A stretch of 5,754 nt of DNA from Pseudomonadota bacterium (GTDB taxonomy: Bacteria > Pseudomonadota > Gammaproteobacteria > Xanthomonadales > Xanthomonadaceae): the NCBI GenBank assembly GCA_023423605.1, contig JAFAFF010000114.1, positions 1 through 5,754 on the forward strand. Reading direction: 5' to 3'. The translations under genes and the position numbers were made by a program. Each line of letters starts with the position of its first letter. Within the stretch, counting starts at the first letter, position 1. This document shows, in pieces, positions 1 to 5,754 of the stretch. The notes beneath the pieces are model-generated. The model did not search any database, was not told the DNA's origin, and was given only the letters and a program-made list of their open reading frames with translations.

Positions 1-698
1 ACCCGGCCGATTCCAACAGCTACAGCCAGTCCAGCGGCGGCGTCACCGTCTACGATTCGCTGGGCGTCAGCCACACCCAGACCTCGTATTTCGTCAAGGG
101 CGACATCGAAAACACCTGGCAGGTGCACAACTTCGTGGACGGCCAGCAGGTGGGCGAACCGACCACGCTGTCGTTCAGCCCCAGCGGAGCGCTGGACCAG
201 CCGGCCAATGGCCGGATCGTGATGGACACCTTCACCCCCACCACCGGTGCCGGGCAGCTCAACCTCACCCTGGACGTTACCGGCTCCACCCAGTACGGCG
301 AGAAGTTCGCGCTGCGCAATTTCCAGCAGGACGGCTATGCCGCCGGCAAGCTCAACGAAATCAGCGTTTCCGAACAGGGCGTGGTGTACGCGCGTTATTC
401 CAACGGCGACGACCGTGCGCTGGGCCAGGTCGCGTTGACCAACTTCAACAATCCGCAGGGGCTGGAATCCACCGGCAACAACATGTGGGTGGAAAGCTTC
501 GCCTCTGGCGCCGCACGCACCGCATCGCCGGATTCGTCGGACCTGGGCAGCATCCAGGCCGGCGCGCTGGAATCGTCCACCGTGGACCTCACCGAACAGC
601 TGGTGAACATGATCGTGGCGCAGCGCAATTTCCAGGCCAACGCGCAGATGCTCACCACCCAGGACCAGGTCACCCAGACCATCATCAACATCCGTTGA
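1..698 (+). CDS. flgE: Flagellar hook protein FlgE, 3' part (5' end outside window)
   Basis: FlgE is the structural subunit of the hook, exported through the flagellar type III apparatus and assembled outside the cell beyond the rod. The reading frame is open from position 3 and gives 231 residues to the TGA at 696-698. Near its start is the hook-protein motif GGVTVYDSLGVSHTQTSYFV, typical of the middle of FlgE. The last 45 residues hold the conserved C-terminal helix shared by axial proteins, with GALESSTVDLTEQLVNMI followed by AQRNFQANAQ. The full protein is usually about 400 residues, so roughly the first 40 percent is missing. The GTG at 123 lies inside the conserved domain and is not a start. 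No cysteine is present, as is usual for exported axial proteins. It is followed by flgF after 50 nt. Identity is secure from motifs and gene order. Confidence 0.96.
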   Translation, partial: PADSNSYSQSSGGVTVYDSLGVSHTQTSYFVKGDIENTWQVHNFVDGQQVGEPTTLSFSPSGALDQPANGRIVMDTFTPTTGAGQLNLTLDVTGSTQYGEKFALRNFQQDGYAAGKLNEISVSEQGVVYARYSNGDDRALGQVALTNFNNPQGLESTGNNMWVESFASGAARTASPDSSDLGSIQAGALESSTVDLTEQLVNMIVAQRNFQANAQMLTTQDQVTQTIINIR

Positions 699-748
699 TG
701 ATGGTCGGCTGACCGCCTGTACCCTGACCCCGGCCCGGAGCACGCGAC

Positions 749-1498
749 ATGGACAAGGCCCTCTACGTGGCGATGACCGGCGCCCGCGCTTCCCTGCAGG
801 CGCAGGGCACGGTTTCGCACAACATCGCCAACACCGACACGCCCGGCTTCAAGGAAGCGCTGGCCAATACCGAAGCCTTCCCCATCCGCGGTGCGGGCTT
901 CGCATCGCGGGTGGATGCAGTGCATGTGGATGCCGGCTTCAACCGCCGCGTCGGTGCGCAGCACATCACTGGAAATCCACTGGATCTGTCGCTGCAGCCG
1001 GGCAACTGGCTGGCCCTGCAGGCGCCCGATGGCGGCGAAGCCTATACGCGCGGCGCGGCGCTGTCGCTGACGCCGAACGGCCAGCTGGTCACCGCGGGTG
1101 GTCATGCCGTTCTGGATGAAAACCAGAATCCGATCGCCATTCCGCCGCACCAGGCGATGGAGATCGGCAACGACGGCACGATCTCCATCGTGCCGCTGGG
1201 CGAAGGCCCGCAGACGATGGCGGTGATCGGCCGCATCAGGGTGGTCGATGCTCCCGACGCGCGGCTGCAACGCGGCCTGGATGGATTGTTCCGCAACACC
1301 GATCCGCAGCAGCCGTTCGTGCAGGTGCAGGGCAAGGCGCTGGAAAGCGGCCAGCTGGAAGGCAGCAACGTGGATGCCGCCGGTGCACTGGTGCAGATGA
1401 TCCAGTTGCAGCGCCAGTACGAGATGCAGGTGAAGGTGATCAAGCACGGCGACGAAAACGCGCGCAGTGCCAACAGCCTGTTGCGCCTGAACGGTTGA
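749..1498 (+). CDS. flgF: Flagellar proximal rod protein FlgF
   Basis: FlgF is a proximal rod subunit, exported through the flagellar secretion apparatus and placed in the periplasmic drive shaft beneath FlgG. The 249-residue product matches the usual length of about 250. The N-terminal D0 helix has the rod/hook signature SHNIANTDTPGFK at residues 23-35. The C-terminal helix (about 203-249) has LEGSNVDAAGALVQMIQLQR and then QYEMQVKVIK, the pattern shared by FlgF and FlgG. It is called FlgF rather than FlgG from its position after flgE, its divergent N-terminus and the lack of the FlgG-specific loop that is present in the next gene. The ATG at 749 is preceded by GGAG at 737-740 with 8 nt spacing. 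The 50-nt gap from flgE shows no promoter I can recognise, so it is probably cotranscribed with flgE. It contains no cysteine. Confidence 0.95.
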   Translation: MDKALYVAMTGARASLQAQGTVSHNIANTDTPGFKEALANTEAFPIRGAGFASRVDAVHVDAGFNRRVGAQHITGNPLDLSLQPGNWLALQAPDGGEAYTRGAALSLTPNGQLVTAGGHAVLDENQNPIAIPPHQAMEIGNDGTISIVPLGEGPQTMAVIGRIRVVDAPDARLQRGLDGLFRNTDPQQPFVQVQGKALESGQLEGSNVDAAGALVQMIQLQRQYEMQVKVIKHGDENARSANSLLRLNG

Positions 1499-1508
1499 TG
1501 CGGACCCC

Positions 1509-1568
1509 GTAGAGCGGGGCTCTGCCCCGCTTCGCGATGCCTTTCAGCCGGGCAGAGCCCAGCTCTAC
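1509..1568. repeat. Inverted pair of GTAG-tagged palindromes (SMAG/REP-like dimer)
   Basis: Two 23-nt units face each other across a 14-nt spacer (1532-1545). The left unit (1509-1531) is GTAG, then AGCGGGGC, loop TCT, then GCCCCGCT: a perfect 8-bp stem. The right unit (1546-1568) is AGCCGGGC, loop AGA, GCCCAGCT, then CTAC, with one C-A mismatch in its stem. Read as reverse complements, the units match at 21 of 23 positions, so the RNA could fold either as two hairpins or as one long hairpin. A terminal GTAG/CTAC tag beside a short stem-loop is the hallmark of the SMAG family of REP elements described in Stenotrophomonas maltophilia, where inverted dimers are common. The family assignment is from memory of the consensus. 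It starts 10 nt after the flgF stop, so it could stabilise or end the upstream mRNA. No T-tract follows either stem, so it is not a standard intrinsic terminator. Confidence 0.83.
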
Positions 1569-1580
1569 ACAATGCGGCGG

Positions 1581-1596
1581 CGCCGGACTTCCGGCG
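1581..1596. repeat. Short perfect palindrome upstream of the flgG promoter
   Basis: The arms CGCCGGA (1581-1587) and TCCGGCG (1590-1596) are perfect reverse complements around a 2-nt centre. It ends 9 nt before the -24 element of the sigma-54 promoter and lies outside the SMAG-like pair. It could be a regulator-binding site, a hairpin stem or chance in GC-rich DNA. It does not look like the AT-rich FleQ sites known in Pseudomonas. No function is assigned. Confidence 0.45.
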
Positions 1597-1605
1597 CACA
1601 CGAAA

Positions 1606-1621
1606 TGGCACACCGCTTGCA
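1606..1621 (+). promoter_or_regulatory. Sigma-54 (RpoN) promoter for flgG
   Basis: The sequence TGGCACACCGCTTGCA matches the sigma-54 consensus TGGCAC-N5-TTGCA at every defined position. The invariant GG (1607-1608) and GC (1619-1620) have the required spacing. Transcription would begin near 1632, leaving a leader of about 45 nt before the flgG ATG at 1677. RpoN with an enhancer-binding activator (FleQ-type in pseudomonads and xanthomonads) is known to drive rod, ring and hook genes in polar flagellates. No activator site was recognised. Start site and activator are inferred; the -24/-12 match is seen directly. Confidence 0.88.
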
Positions 1622-1663
1622 ATACCCCTGGGGAAGCGCCTGCATCGTTGTGCGGGCACCAGC

Positions 1664-1669
1664 AGAGGA
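1664..1669 (+). promoter_or_regulatory. Ribosome-binding site of flgG
   Basis: AGAGGA lies 7 nt before the ATG at 1677. It decides the start against the in-frame ATG at 1572, which would add 35 residues, lies upstream of the predicted transcription start and has no comparable ribosome-binding site. Confidence 0.75.
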
Positions 1670-1676
1670 ACCGACC

Positions 1677-2462
1677 ATGAACCAGGCACTTTGGATCGCC
1701 AAGACCGGACTGGACGCGCAGCAGACGCGCATGTCGGTGGTGTCCAACAACCTCGCCAACACCAACACCACCGGCTTCAAGCAGGACCGCGCCAGCTTCG
1801 AAGACCTGCTGTACCAGCAGGTGCGCCAGCCCGGCGGTTCGTCGTCGGCACAGACGCAGCTGCCTACCGGCCTGCAACTGGGCACCGGCGTGCGCGTGGT
1901 GGCCACGGCGAAGAACTTCGACCAGGGCAGCCAGCAGCAGACCGGTCGCGCCCTGGACGTGATGGTCAACGGCCGCGGTTTCTTCGAAGTGCAGATGCCC
2001 GATGGCAGCTCTGCCTATACCCGCGATGGTGCCTTCAAGATCAACCAGGACGGCGAGCTGGTCACCAACAGCGGTTACCCCGTGCAGCCCGGCATCCAGA
2101 TTCCGGAAGGCGCACAGAGCCTGACCATCGGCAGCGACGGCACCATCAGCGTGAAGATGGCCGACGACGCGGCCAGCGTGGAGATCGGTGCACTCACCCT
2201 GACCGACTTCATCAACCCGGCCGGCCTGCAGGCGCGCGGCGAGAACCTGTTCCTGGAAACCACCGCTTCAGGCCCCGCGCAGAACGGCAATCCCGGCCTG
2301 AACGGCCTGGGCAACGTGGTGCAGGGCGCGCTGGAAGGCAGCAACGTCAACGTGGTGGAAGAACTGGTTTCGATGATCGAAACCCAGCGCGCCTACGAAA
2401 TGAACGCCAAGGCCATCTCCACCACCGATTCGATGCTCGGCTACCTCAACAACAACGTCTGA
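1677..2462 (+). CDS. flgG: Flagellar distal rod protein FlgG
   Basis: FlgG forms the distal rod, the long straight part of the drive shaft that passes through the P- and L-rings. The 261-residue product has the usual length. The D0 signature SNNLANTNTTGFK is at residues 23-35. The FlgG-specific stretch at 46-63, YQQVRQPGGSSSAQTQLP, corresponds to the segment that in Salmonella FlgG makes the rod straight and stiff rather than curved like the hook. The core has GRALDVMVNGRGFFEV and an AYTRDGAFKINQDGELVT block. The C-terminus has GALEGSNVNVVEELVSMIE and QRAYEMNAKAIS. The start is fixed by the conserved MNQALWIAKTGL N-terminus and the AGAGGA site. It is the first gene downstream of the sigma-54 promoter and is followed by flgH after 40 nt. 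It contains no cysteine. Confidence 0.97.
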   Translation: MNQALWIAKTGLDAQQTRMSVVSNNLANTNTTGFKQDRASFEDLLYQQVRQPGGSSSAQTQLPTGLQLGTGVRVVATAKNFDQGSQQQTGRALDVMVNGRGFFEVQMPDGSSAYTRDGAFKINQDGELVTNSGYPVQPGIQIPEGAQSLTIGSDGTISVKMADDAASVEIGALTLTDFINPAGLQARGENLFLETTASGPAQNGNPGLNGLGNVVQGALEGSNVNVVEELVSMIETQRAYEMNAKAISTTDSMLGYLNNNV

Positions 2463-2502
2463 TCGCTCACCCGCGACGCCTTCTCCGCAGAGAGTTTCCG
2501 CC

Positions 2503-3192
2503 ATGCTGCCTACCCTGCCCGCCCGCTTCGCTTTCGCCGCCGTCCTGGTGGCCGCTCTCGGCGGCTGCGTGATCGCCGGCGATGTGCGCCCGTATCCGGC
2601 AATGGCACCGGTGCAGCCGGTGATGCCGCCGCCCGCACAGGCCACCGCCGGCGCGATCTACGCCTCGGGCCCGTCGCTGCAGCTGTATTCGGACCGCCGC
2701 GCGCGCGATGTCGGCGACCTGCTGACCATCAACCTGCTGGAAAACACCCAGGCGCAGACCAGCGCCAACACCGCCACCAGCAAGGACTCCGCGCTGGCGA
2801 TCGGCACGCCGACGGTGTTCGGCGCCCCGGTGACGCTGGGCGGCAAGGACATCCTGTCGGCAAGCGCGAACGGCAGCCGCGATTTCACCGGCAAGGGCAG
2901 CAGCGCGCAGAGCAACCGCCTGCAGGGCAGCGTCACGGTTACGGTGATCCAGCGCCTGCCCAACGGCAACCTGGTGGTACAGGGGCAGAAGAACCTGCGC
3001 CTCAACCAGGGCGATGAGCTGGTGCAGGTACAGGGCATCGTCCGTGCGGCCGACATCGCCCCGGACAACTCGGTGCCCTCCAGCCGCGTGGCCGACGCGC
3101 GCATCGTCTACGGCGGTCGCGGCGCGGTGGCGCAGTCCAATGCCATGGGCTGGCTGGGCCGCTTCTTCAACTCCGGCCTGGCGCCGTACTGA
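2503..3192 (+). CDS. flgH: Flagellar L-ring lipoprotein FlgH
   Basis: FlgH forms the L-ring, the outer-membrane part of the bushing around the rod. The 229-residue product begins with a short lipoprotein signal: a hydrophobic run FAAVLVAAL and lipobox LGGC with the acylated Cys at residue 22. Val follows the Cys rather than Asp, so outer-membrane sorting by Lol is expected. A Pro/Ala-rich segment (about 30-50) leads to the conserved core [20 protein letters not shown] (61-80). The family C-terminus follows: [41 protein letters not shown] and a final WLGRFF (217-222). The ATG at 2503 has only a weak purine run, AGAGAG at 2489-2494, with 8 nt spacing. The 40-nt gap after flgG contains no evident promoter. 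Cys22 is the only cysteine encoded by any gene in this window. Confidence 0.97.
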   Translation: MLPTLPARFAFAAVLVAALGGCVIAGDVRPYPAMAPVQPVMPPPAQATAGAIYASGPSLQLYSDRRARDVGDLLTINLLENTQAQTSANTATSKDSALAIGTPTVFGAPVTLGGKDILSASANGSRDFTGKGSSAQSNRLQGSVTVTVIQRLPNGNLVVQGQKNLRLNQGDELVQVQGIVRAADIAPDNSVPSSRVADARIVYGGRGAVAQSNAMGWLGRFFNSGLAPY

Positions 3193-3197
3193 GCACG

Positions 3198-4319
3198 ATG
3201 GCCATGACTTTTTCCTTCTCCGCACGCGTACTGCTCGCCGTCGCTGCCCTGCTGGCAGCGGCAGCGCCGGCCCATGCCGAACGCATCAAGGACCTGGCCC
3301 AGGTGGGTGGCGTGCGTGGCAACGCACTGGTGGGCTATGGCCTGGTGGTCGGCCTGGATGGCAGCGGCGACCGTACCAGCCAGGCACCGTTCACGGTGCA
3401 GAGCCTGAAGAACCTGCTGGGCGAACTGGGCGTCAACGTGCCGTCCAACGTCAATCCGCAGCTGAAGAACGTGGCGGCGGTGGCCATCCATGCCGAGCTG
3501 CCGCCGTTTGCCAAGCCCGGCCAGCCGATCGACGTCACCGTATCCTCGGTGGGCAACGCGGTATCGCTGCGCGGCGGCTCGCTGCTGATGGCGCCGCTGC
3601 GCGGTGCCGATGGCGAGGTGTATGCCATCGCCCAGGGCAACCTGGTGGTCGGCGGCTTCGGCGCGCAGGGCCGCGATGGTTCGCGCGTGTCGGTCAACGT
3701 GCCCAGCGTCGGCCGCATTCCCAACGGTGCCACCGTGGAACGTGCCCTTCCGGATGTCTTCGGTGCCGCCAGCGAGATCACCCTGAACCTGCACCAGAAT
3801 GATTTCACCACCGTCTCGCGCATGGTCGCCGCGCTCAACAACGCCTTCGGCGAAGGTGCCGCGCGTGCCGTGGACGGCGTGACCGTTTCGGTGCGCGCAC
3901 CGACCGATGCCGGCGCACGGATCGGCCTGCTGGCGCGCATCGAGAACCTGGAACTGACGCCCGGCAACGCACCGGCCAAGGTGGTGGTGAACTCGCGCAC
4001 CGGCACCGTGGTGATCGGCCAGCAGGTCCGCGTCGGCGCAGCGGCCATCTCGCACGGCTCGCTCACGGTAACCATCCAGGAAGGCGTCAATGTCAGCCAG
4101 CCCAATGCCTTCGCGGGCGGCCAGACGGTGGTGGCACCGCAGTCCACGGTGACCGCCAATGCCGATGGCAGCCGCATGTTCAAGTTCAACGGCGGCACCT
4201 CGCTGGACGAGATCGTGCATGCGGTCAACGCCGTCGGTGCCGCCCCGGGCGACCTGATCGCCATCCTGGAAGCCCTCAAGCAGGCCGGTGCGCTGAGCGC
4301 CGAGCTCGAGGTGATCTGA
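3198..4319 (+). CDS. flgI: Flagellar P-ring protein FlgI
   Basis: FlgI is secreted by the Sec route and assembles the P-ring around the rod in the peptidoglycan layer. The 373-residue precursor has a Sec signal: Arg10, a hydrophobic run [13 protein letters not shown] and a cleavage site AHA before Glu28, leaving about 346 residues. The mature start [20 protein letters not shown] is characteristic, as are [51 protein letters not shown], and [14 protein letters not shown] at 293-306. The C-terminal helix [16 protein letters not shown] is typical. The start lies 5 nt after the flgH stop without a strong ribosome-binding site, so coupling to flgH translation is likely. A second ATG two codons on (3204) is a possible alternative and would not change the mature protein. 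The protein has no cysteine, unlike enteric FlgI, which needs a disulfide. Confidence 0.97.
   Translation: MAMTFSFSARVLLAVAALLAAAAPAHAERIKDLAQVGGVRGNALVGYGLVVGLDGSGDRTSQAPFTVQSLKNLLGELGVNVPSNVNPQLKNVAAVAIHAELPPFAKPGQPIDVTVSSVGNAVSLRGGSLLMAPLRGADGEVYAIAQGNLVVGGFGAQGRDGSRVSVNVPSVGRIPNGATVERALPDVFGAASEITLNLHQNDFTTVSRMVAALNNAFGEGAARAVDGVTVSVRAPTDAGARIGLLARIENLELTPGNAPAKVVVNSRTGTVVIGQQVRVGAAAISHGSLTVTIQEGVNVSQPNAFAGGQTVVAPQSTVTANADGSRMFKFNGGTSLDEIVHAVNAVGAAPGDLIAILEALKQAGALSAELEVI
4308..4315 (+). promoter_or_regulatory. Ribosome-binding site of flgJ, inside the flgI 3' end
   Basis: GAGGTGAT, a near-complete match to the anti-16S consensus, sits within the last sense codons of flgI (Glu-Val-Ile) and 5 nt before the flgJ ATG at 4321. 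Together with the 1-nt gap between flgI stop and flgJ start it indicates translational coupling. Confidence 0.85.
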
Positions 4320-4320
4320 C

Positions 4321-5514
4321 ATGCGCATCCAGCCGGCCTTCGAGCTCAATCCAGCACAGCGCAACGATCCGCAGAAGATCGACAAGGTGGCGCGCCAGCT
4401 GGAGGGCCAGTTCGCGCAGATGCTGGTCAAGAGCATGCGCGAGGCCAGCTTCGGCGATTCGCTGTTTCCCGGCGAAAACACCATGTTCCGCGAGATGTAC
4501 GACCAGAAGATCGCCGAGGCGATGACCCGCGGCAAGGGCCTGGGCCTGTCGGCGGTCATCACGCGCCAGCTTTCCGGCGCCGGCGTCGAAGGCCCGGCGC
4601 TGGACGGCCGCATCGATCCGGCCGGTGCCAGCCGCGCCTACCAGCTCAACGGGCCTGCCGAACCGCAAGCGGCGCTGCCTATGGACGATGCCGACCAGGC
4701 GGTGCGTATGCTGCAGCGGATGGCGGCCGGCAGTTCGCCGCGCGTGCTGCAGCCGATGGAACAGGCACTGGACATGATTGTCGGACGCGACAGCGGCAGC
4801 CTGCACCGCAACATCGGCAGCAACGACCCCTATGCGGGCGTAGCGCTGGATGCGGCCGAGCAGGCATTGCCGGACGACCAGTGGGCGGCAACGGCCAGCA
4901 ATCGTGGCAGCCGCGTGGCGCCGATGGATGCGCTGGCCAGCAGTTCGGCGGTGGCACAGCTGGGCGCGCATACCCGGGAAGGCTTCGTCGCCGGCATCTG
5001 GGACCACGCCCAGAACGCGGCCAGGGAACTGGGCGTTGACCCGCGTGCACTGGTCGCCCAGGCCGCGCTGGAAACCGGCTGGGGCAAGCGCCAGATCAAC
5101 CACGGCGACGGCCGCAGCGCGCACAACCTGTTCGGCATCAAGGCCACGGGATGGAAAGGCGAGCGCGCCACCGTGGGTACCCATGAATATGTCGATGGCG
5201 TGCGCCGCAACGAAACCGCCAGCTTCCGCAGCTACGCCTCGCCGGCCGAAAGTTTTGCCGATTACGTGCGCCTGCTGAAGAACAACCCGCGTTACCAGAA
5301 GGCCCTGCAGGCCGGCACCGATGTGCGCGGCTTCGCGCGCGGGTTGCAGCAGGCCGGCTACGCGACCGACCCGTCGTATGCCAGCAAGATCGCCAGCATC
5401 GCCGGTGGCCCGACCATCCAGCGCGCCGTGGCCGCCATCGGCGATGCCGGTGCGCAGCTGGGTCGTACCTTCGCCAGTACCGCGCAAGCGGCGCTGGGCC
5501 TGACCCGTCGCTGA
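4321..5514 (+). CDS. flgJ: Bifunctional flagellar rod cap / peptidoglycan hydrolase FlgJ
   Basis: FlgJ caps the growing rod and cuts the glycan strands of peptidoglycan to let it through. The N-terminal rod-binding domain (about 1-85) has ARQLEGQFAQMLVKSMREA, the GENTMFREMYDQKIAEAM block and GLGLSAVI. The C-terminal glucosaminidase domain (about 220-345) has GVDPRALVAQAALETGWGKR, where Glu251 aligns with the catalytic Glu184 of Salmonella FlgJ. It continues with HNLFGIKATGWKG, then THEYVDGVRR, where Glu289 is the likely second acidic residue, then FRSYASPAESFADYVRLL and NNPRYQKAL. The two domains are joined by a long Ala/Gln/Asp-rich linker (about 86-218), and a 33-residue Ala-rich tail follows. 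The 397 residues exceed the Salmonella protein (316), mostly through the linker. It has no Sec signal, as expected for export through the flagellar apparatus. Confidence 0.96.
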   Translation: MRIQPAFELNPAQRNDPQKIDKVARQLEGQFAQMLVKSMREASFGDSLFPGENTMFREMYDQKIAEAMTRGKGLGLSAVITRQLSGAGVEGPALDGRIDPAGASRAYQLNGPAEPQAALPMDDADQAVRMLQRMAAGSSPRVLQPMEQALDMIVGRDSGSLHRNIGSNDPYAGVALDAAEQALPDDQWAATASNRGSRVAPMDALASSSAVAQLGAHTREGFVAGIWDHAQNAARELGVDPRALVAQAALETGWGKRQINHGDGRSAHNLFGIKATGWKGERATVGTHEYVDGVRRNETASFRSYASPAESFADYVRLLKNNPRYQKALQAGTDVRGFARGLQQAGYATDPSYASKIASIAGGPTIQRAVAAIGDAGAQLGRTFASTAQAALGLTRR

Positions 5515-5517
5515 GGA
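5513..5517 (+). promoter_or_regulatory. Ribosome-binding site of flgK overlapping the flgJ stop codon
   Basis: GAGGA overlaps the last two bases of the flgJ TGA (5512-5514) and lies 5 nt before the flgK ATG at 5523. This placement supports coupled translation of flgJ and flgK and fixes the flgK start. Confidence 0.8.
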
Positions 5518-5522
5518 CCGCC

Positions 5523-5754
5523 ATGACCAGCGTGCTTTCCACCGGTACCAGCGCCCTGCTCGCCTTCCAGCGCGCCCTGGCTACTACCAGCCACAACGTG
5601 GCCAACATCAACACGCCCGGCTACAGCCGCCAGCGCGTGGATTTCACCACGGCCGATCCGCAGCAGATGGGTTTCGGCACCGTGGGCAACGGCACGCGCA
5701 TCGCCGATATCCGCCGTGTTGCCGACCAGCTGGCGATCTCGCGGCTGCTGGACA
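5523..5754 (+). CDS. flgK: Flagellar hook-associated protein 1 FlgK, 5' part (3' end outside window)
   Basis: FlgK (HAP1) forms the first junction zone between hook and filament. The open frame gives 77 residues and runs off the window. The N-terminal helix MTSVLSTGTSALLAFQRALA is followed by SHNVANINTPGYSRQRVDF (23-41). The Tyr-Ser-Arg-Gln ending distinguishes FlgK from the Gly-Phe-Lys form of rod proteins. The segment GFGTVGNGTRIADIRRVADQ (50-69) matches the FlgK pattern of a Gly-rich turn leading into an I-x-R-x-x-D-x helix. Position after flgJ, with only 8 nt between, agrees with the usual flgJ-flgK-flgL order. I see no sigma-28 type promoter in the 8-nt gap or the end of flgJ, so expression from the upstream transcript is likely. 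Confidence 0.94.
   Translation, partial: MTSVLSTGTSALLAFQRALATTSHNVANINTPGYSRQRVDFTTADPQQMGFGTVGNGTRIADIRRVADQLAISRLLD

Noticed and set aside
123..698. GTG at 123 as a gene start
   Set aside because: The frame is open to the window edge and the upstream residues (YDSLG and TSYFVK motifs) are conserved FlgE, so the GTG is an internal valine codon.
703..714. Small hairpin GGTC-GGCT-GACC between flgE and flgF
   Set aside because: The stem is only 4 bp and such matches are frequent by chance in this base composition.
1509..1568. Standard intrinsic terminator after flgF
   Set aside because: The hairpins are strong but neither is followed by a T-run, so a Rho-independent terminator cannot be called; the stretch is annotated as a repeat instead.
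1572..1676. Upstream in-frame extension of flgG starting at the ATG at 1572, adding 35 residues
   Set aside because: The extension spans the sigma-54 promoter and lies upstream of the predicted transcript start. It has no family similarity that I recognise, while the ATG at 1677 has a good ribosome-binding site and the exact conserved FlgG N-terminus.
3108..5487. Long minus-strand open frames (3108-4613 and 4276-5487, and similarly 395-1447)
   Set aside because: They are antisense to well-identified flagellar genes, have His/Arg/Ala-rich low-information translations and no motifs. They result from high third-position GC on the coding strand.
1..5754. Mobile element, CRISPR array, tRNA or other accessory system
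   Set aside because: Coding genes fill the window except the 178-nt flgF-flgG gap, and gene order and codon use are uniform and ordinary for a core flagellar cluster. No repeat-spacer array, transposase or structured RNA gene was seen.

Overview
The window is a stretch of a flagellar rod, hook and ring gene cluster, all on the + strand: flgE (3' end only), flgF, flgG, flgH, flgI, flgJ, flgK (5' end only). The DNA is GC-rich with strong third-position GC. A two-domain FlgJ and a sigma-54-type promoter point to a motile gammaproteobacterium with polar-flagellum-type control. The gap between flgF and flgG carries a GTAG-tagged inverted palindrome pair that closely resembles the SMAG/REP family of Stenotrophomonas maltophilia. 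My best guess is therefore Stenotrophomonas, or failing that another Xanthomonadaceae. This is inferred from sequence character and was not checked against a database.

Layout. Positions 1-698 hold the C-terminal part of the hook protein FlgE. After a 50-nt gap comes flgF (749-1498, proximal rod). The 178-nt gap 1499-1676 is the only real intergenic region. It holds an inverted pair of SMAG-like palindromes (1509-1568), a separate short palindrome (1581-1596), a consensus-quality sigma-54 promoter (1606-1621) and the flgG ribosome-binding site. Then follow flgG (1677-2462, distal rod), flgH (2503-3192, L-ring lipoprotein), flgI (3198-4319, P-ring), flgJ (4321-5514, rod cap plus muramidase-type glucosaminidase) and flgK (from 5523, hook-filament junction). 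Gaps from flgH onward are 1-8 nt, and the flgJ and flgK ribosome-binding sites overlap the end of the preceding gene.

How the genes work together. FlgF and FlgG extend the axial rod. FlgJ caps the growing rod and cuts peptidoglycan so that it can cross the wall. FlgI and FlgH form the bushing in the periplasm and outer membrane. FlgE builds the hook and FlgK begins the hook-filament junction. The gene content is ordinary. The part worth attention is the flgF-flgG gap, which appears to split the cluster into an upstream unit ending at flgF and an RpoN-driven unit starting at flgG. I found no sign of a new system, mobile element, RNA gene or CRISPR array.
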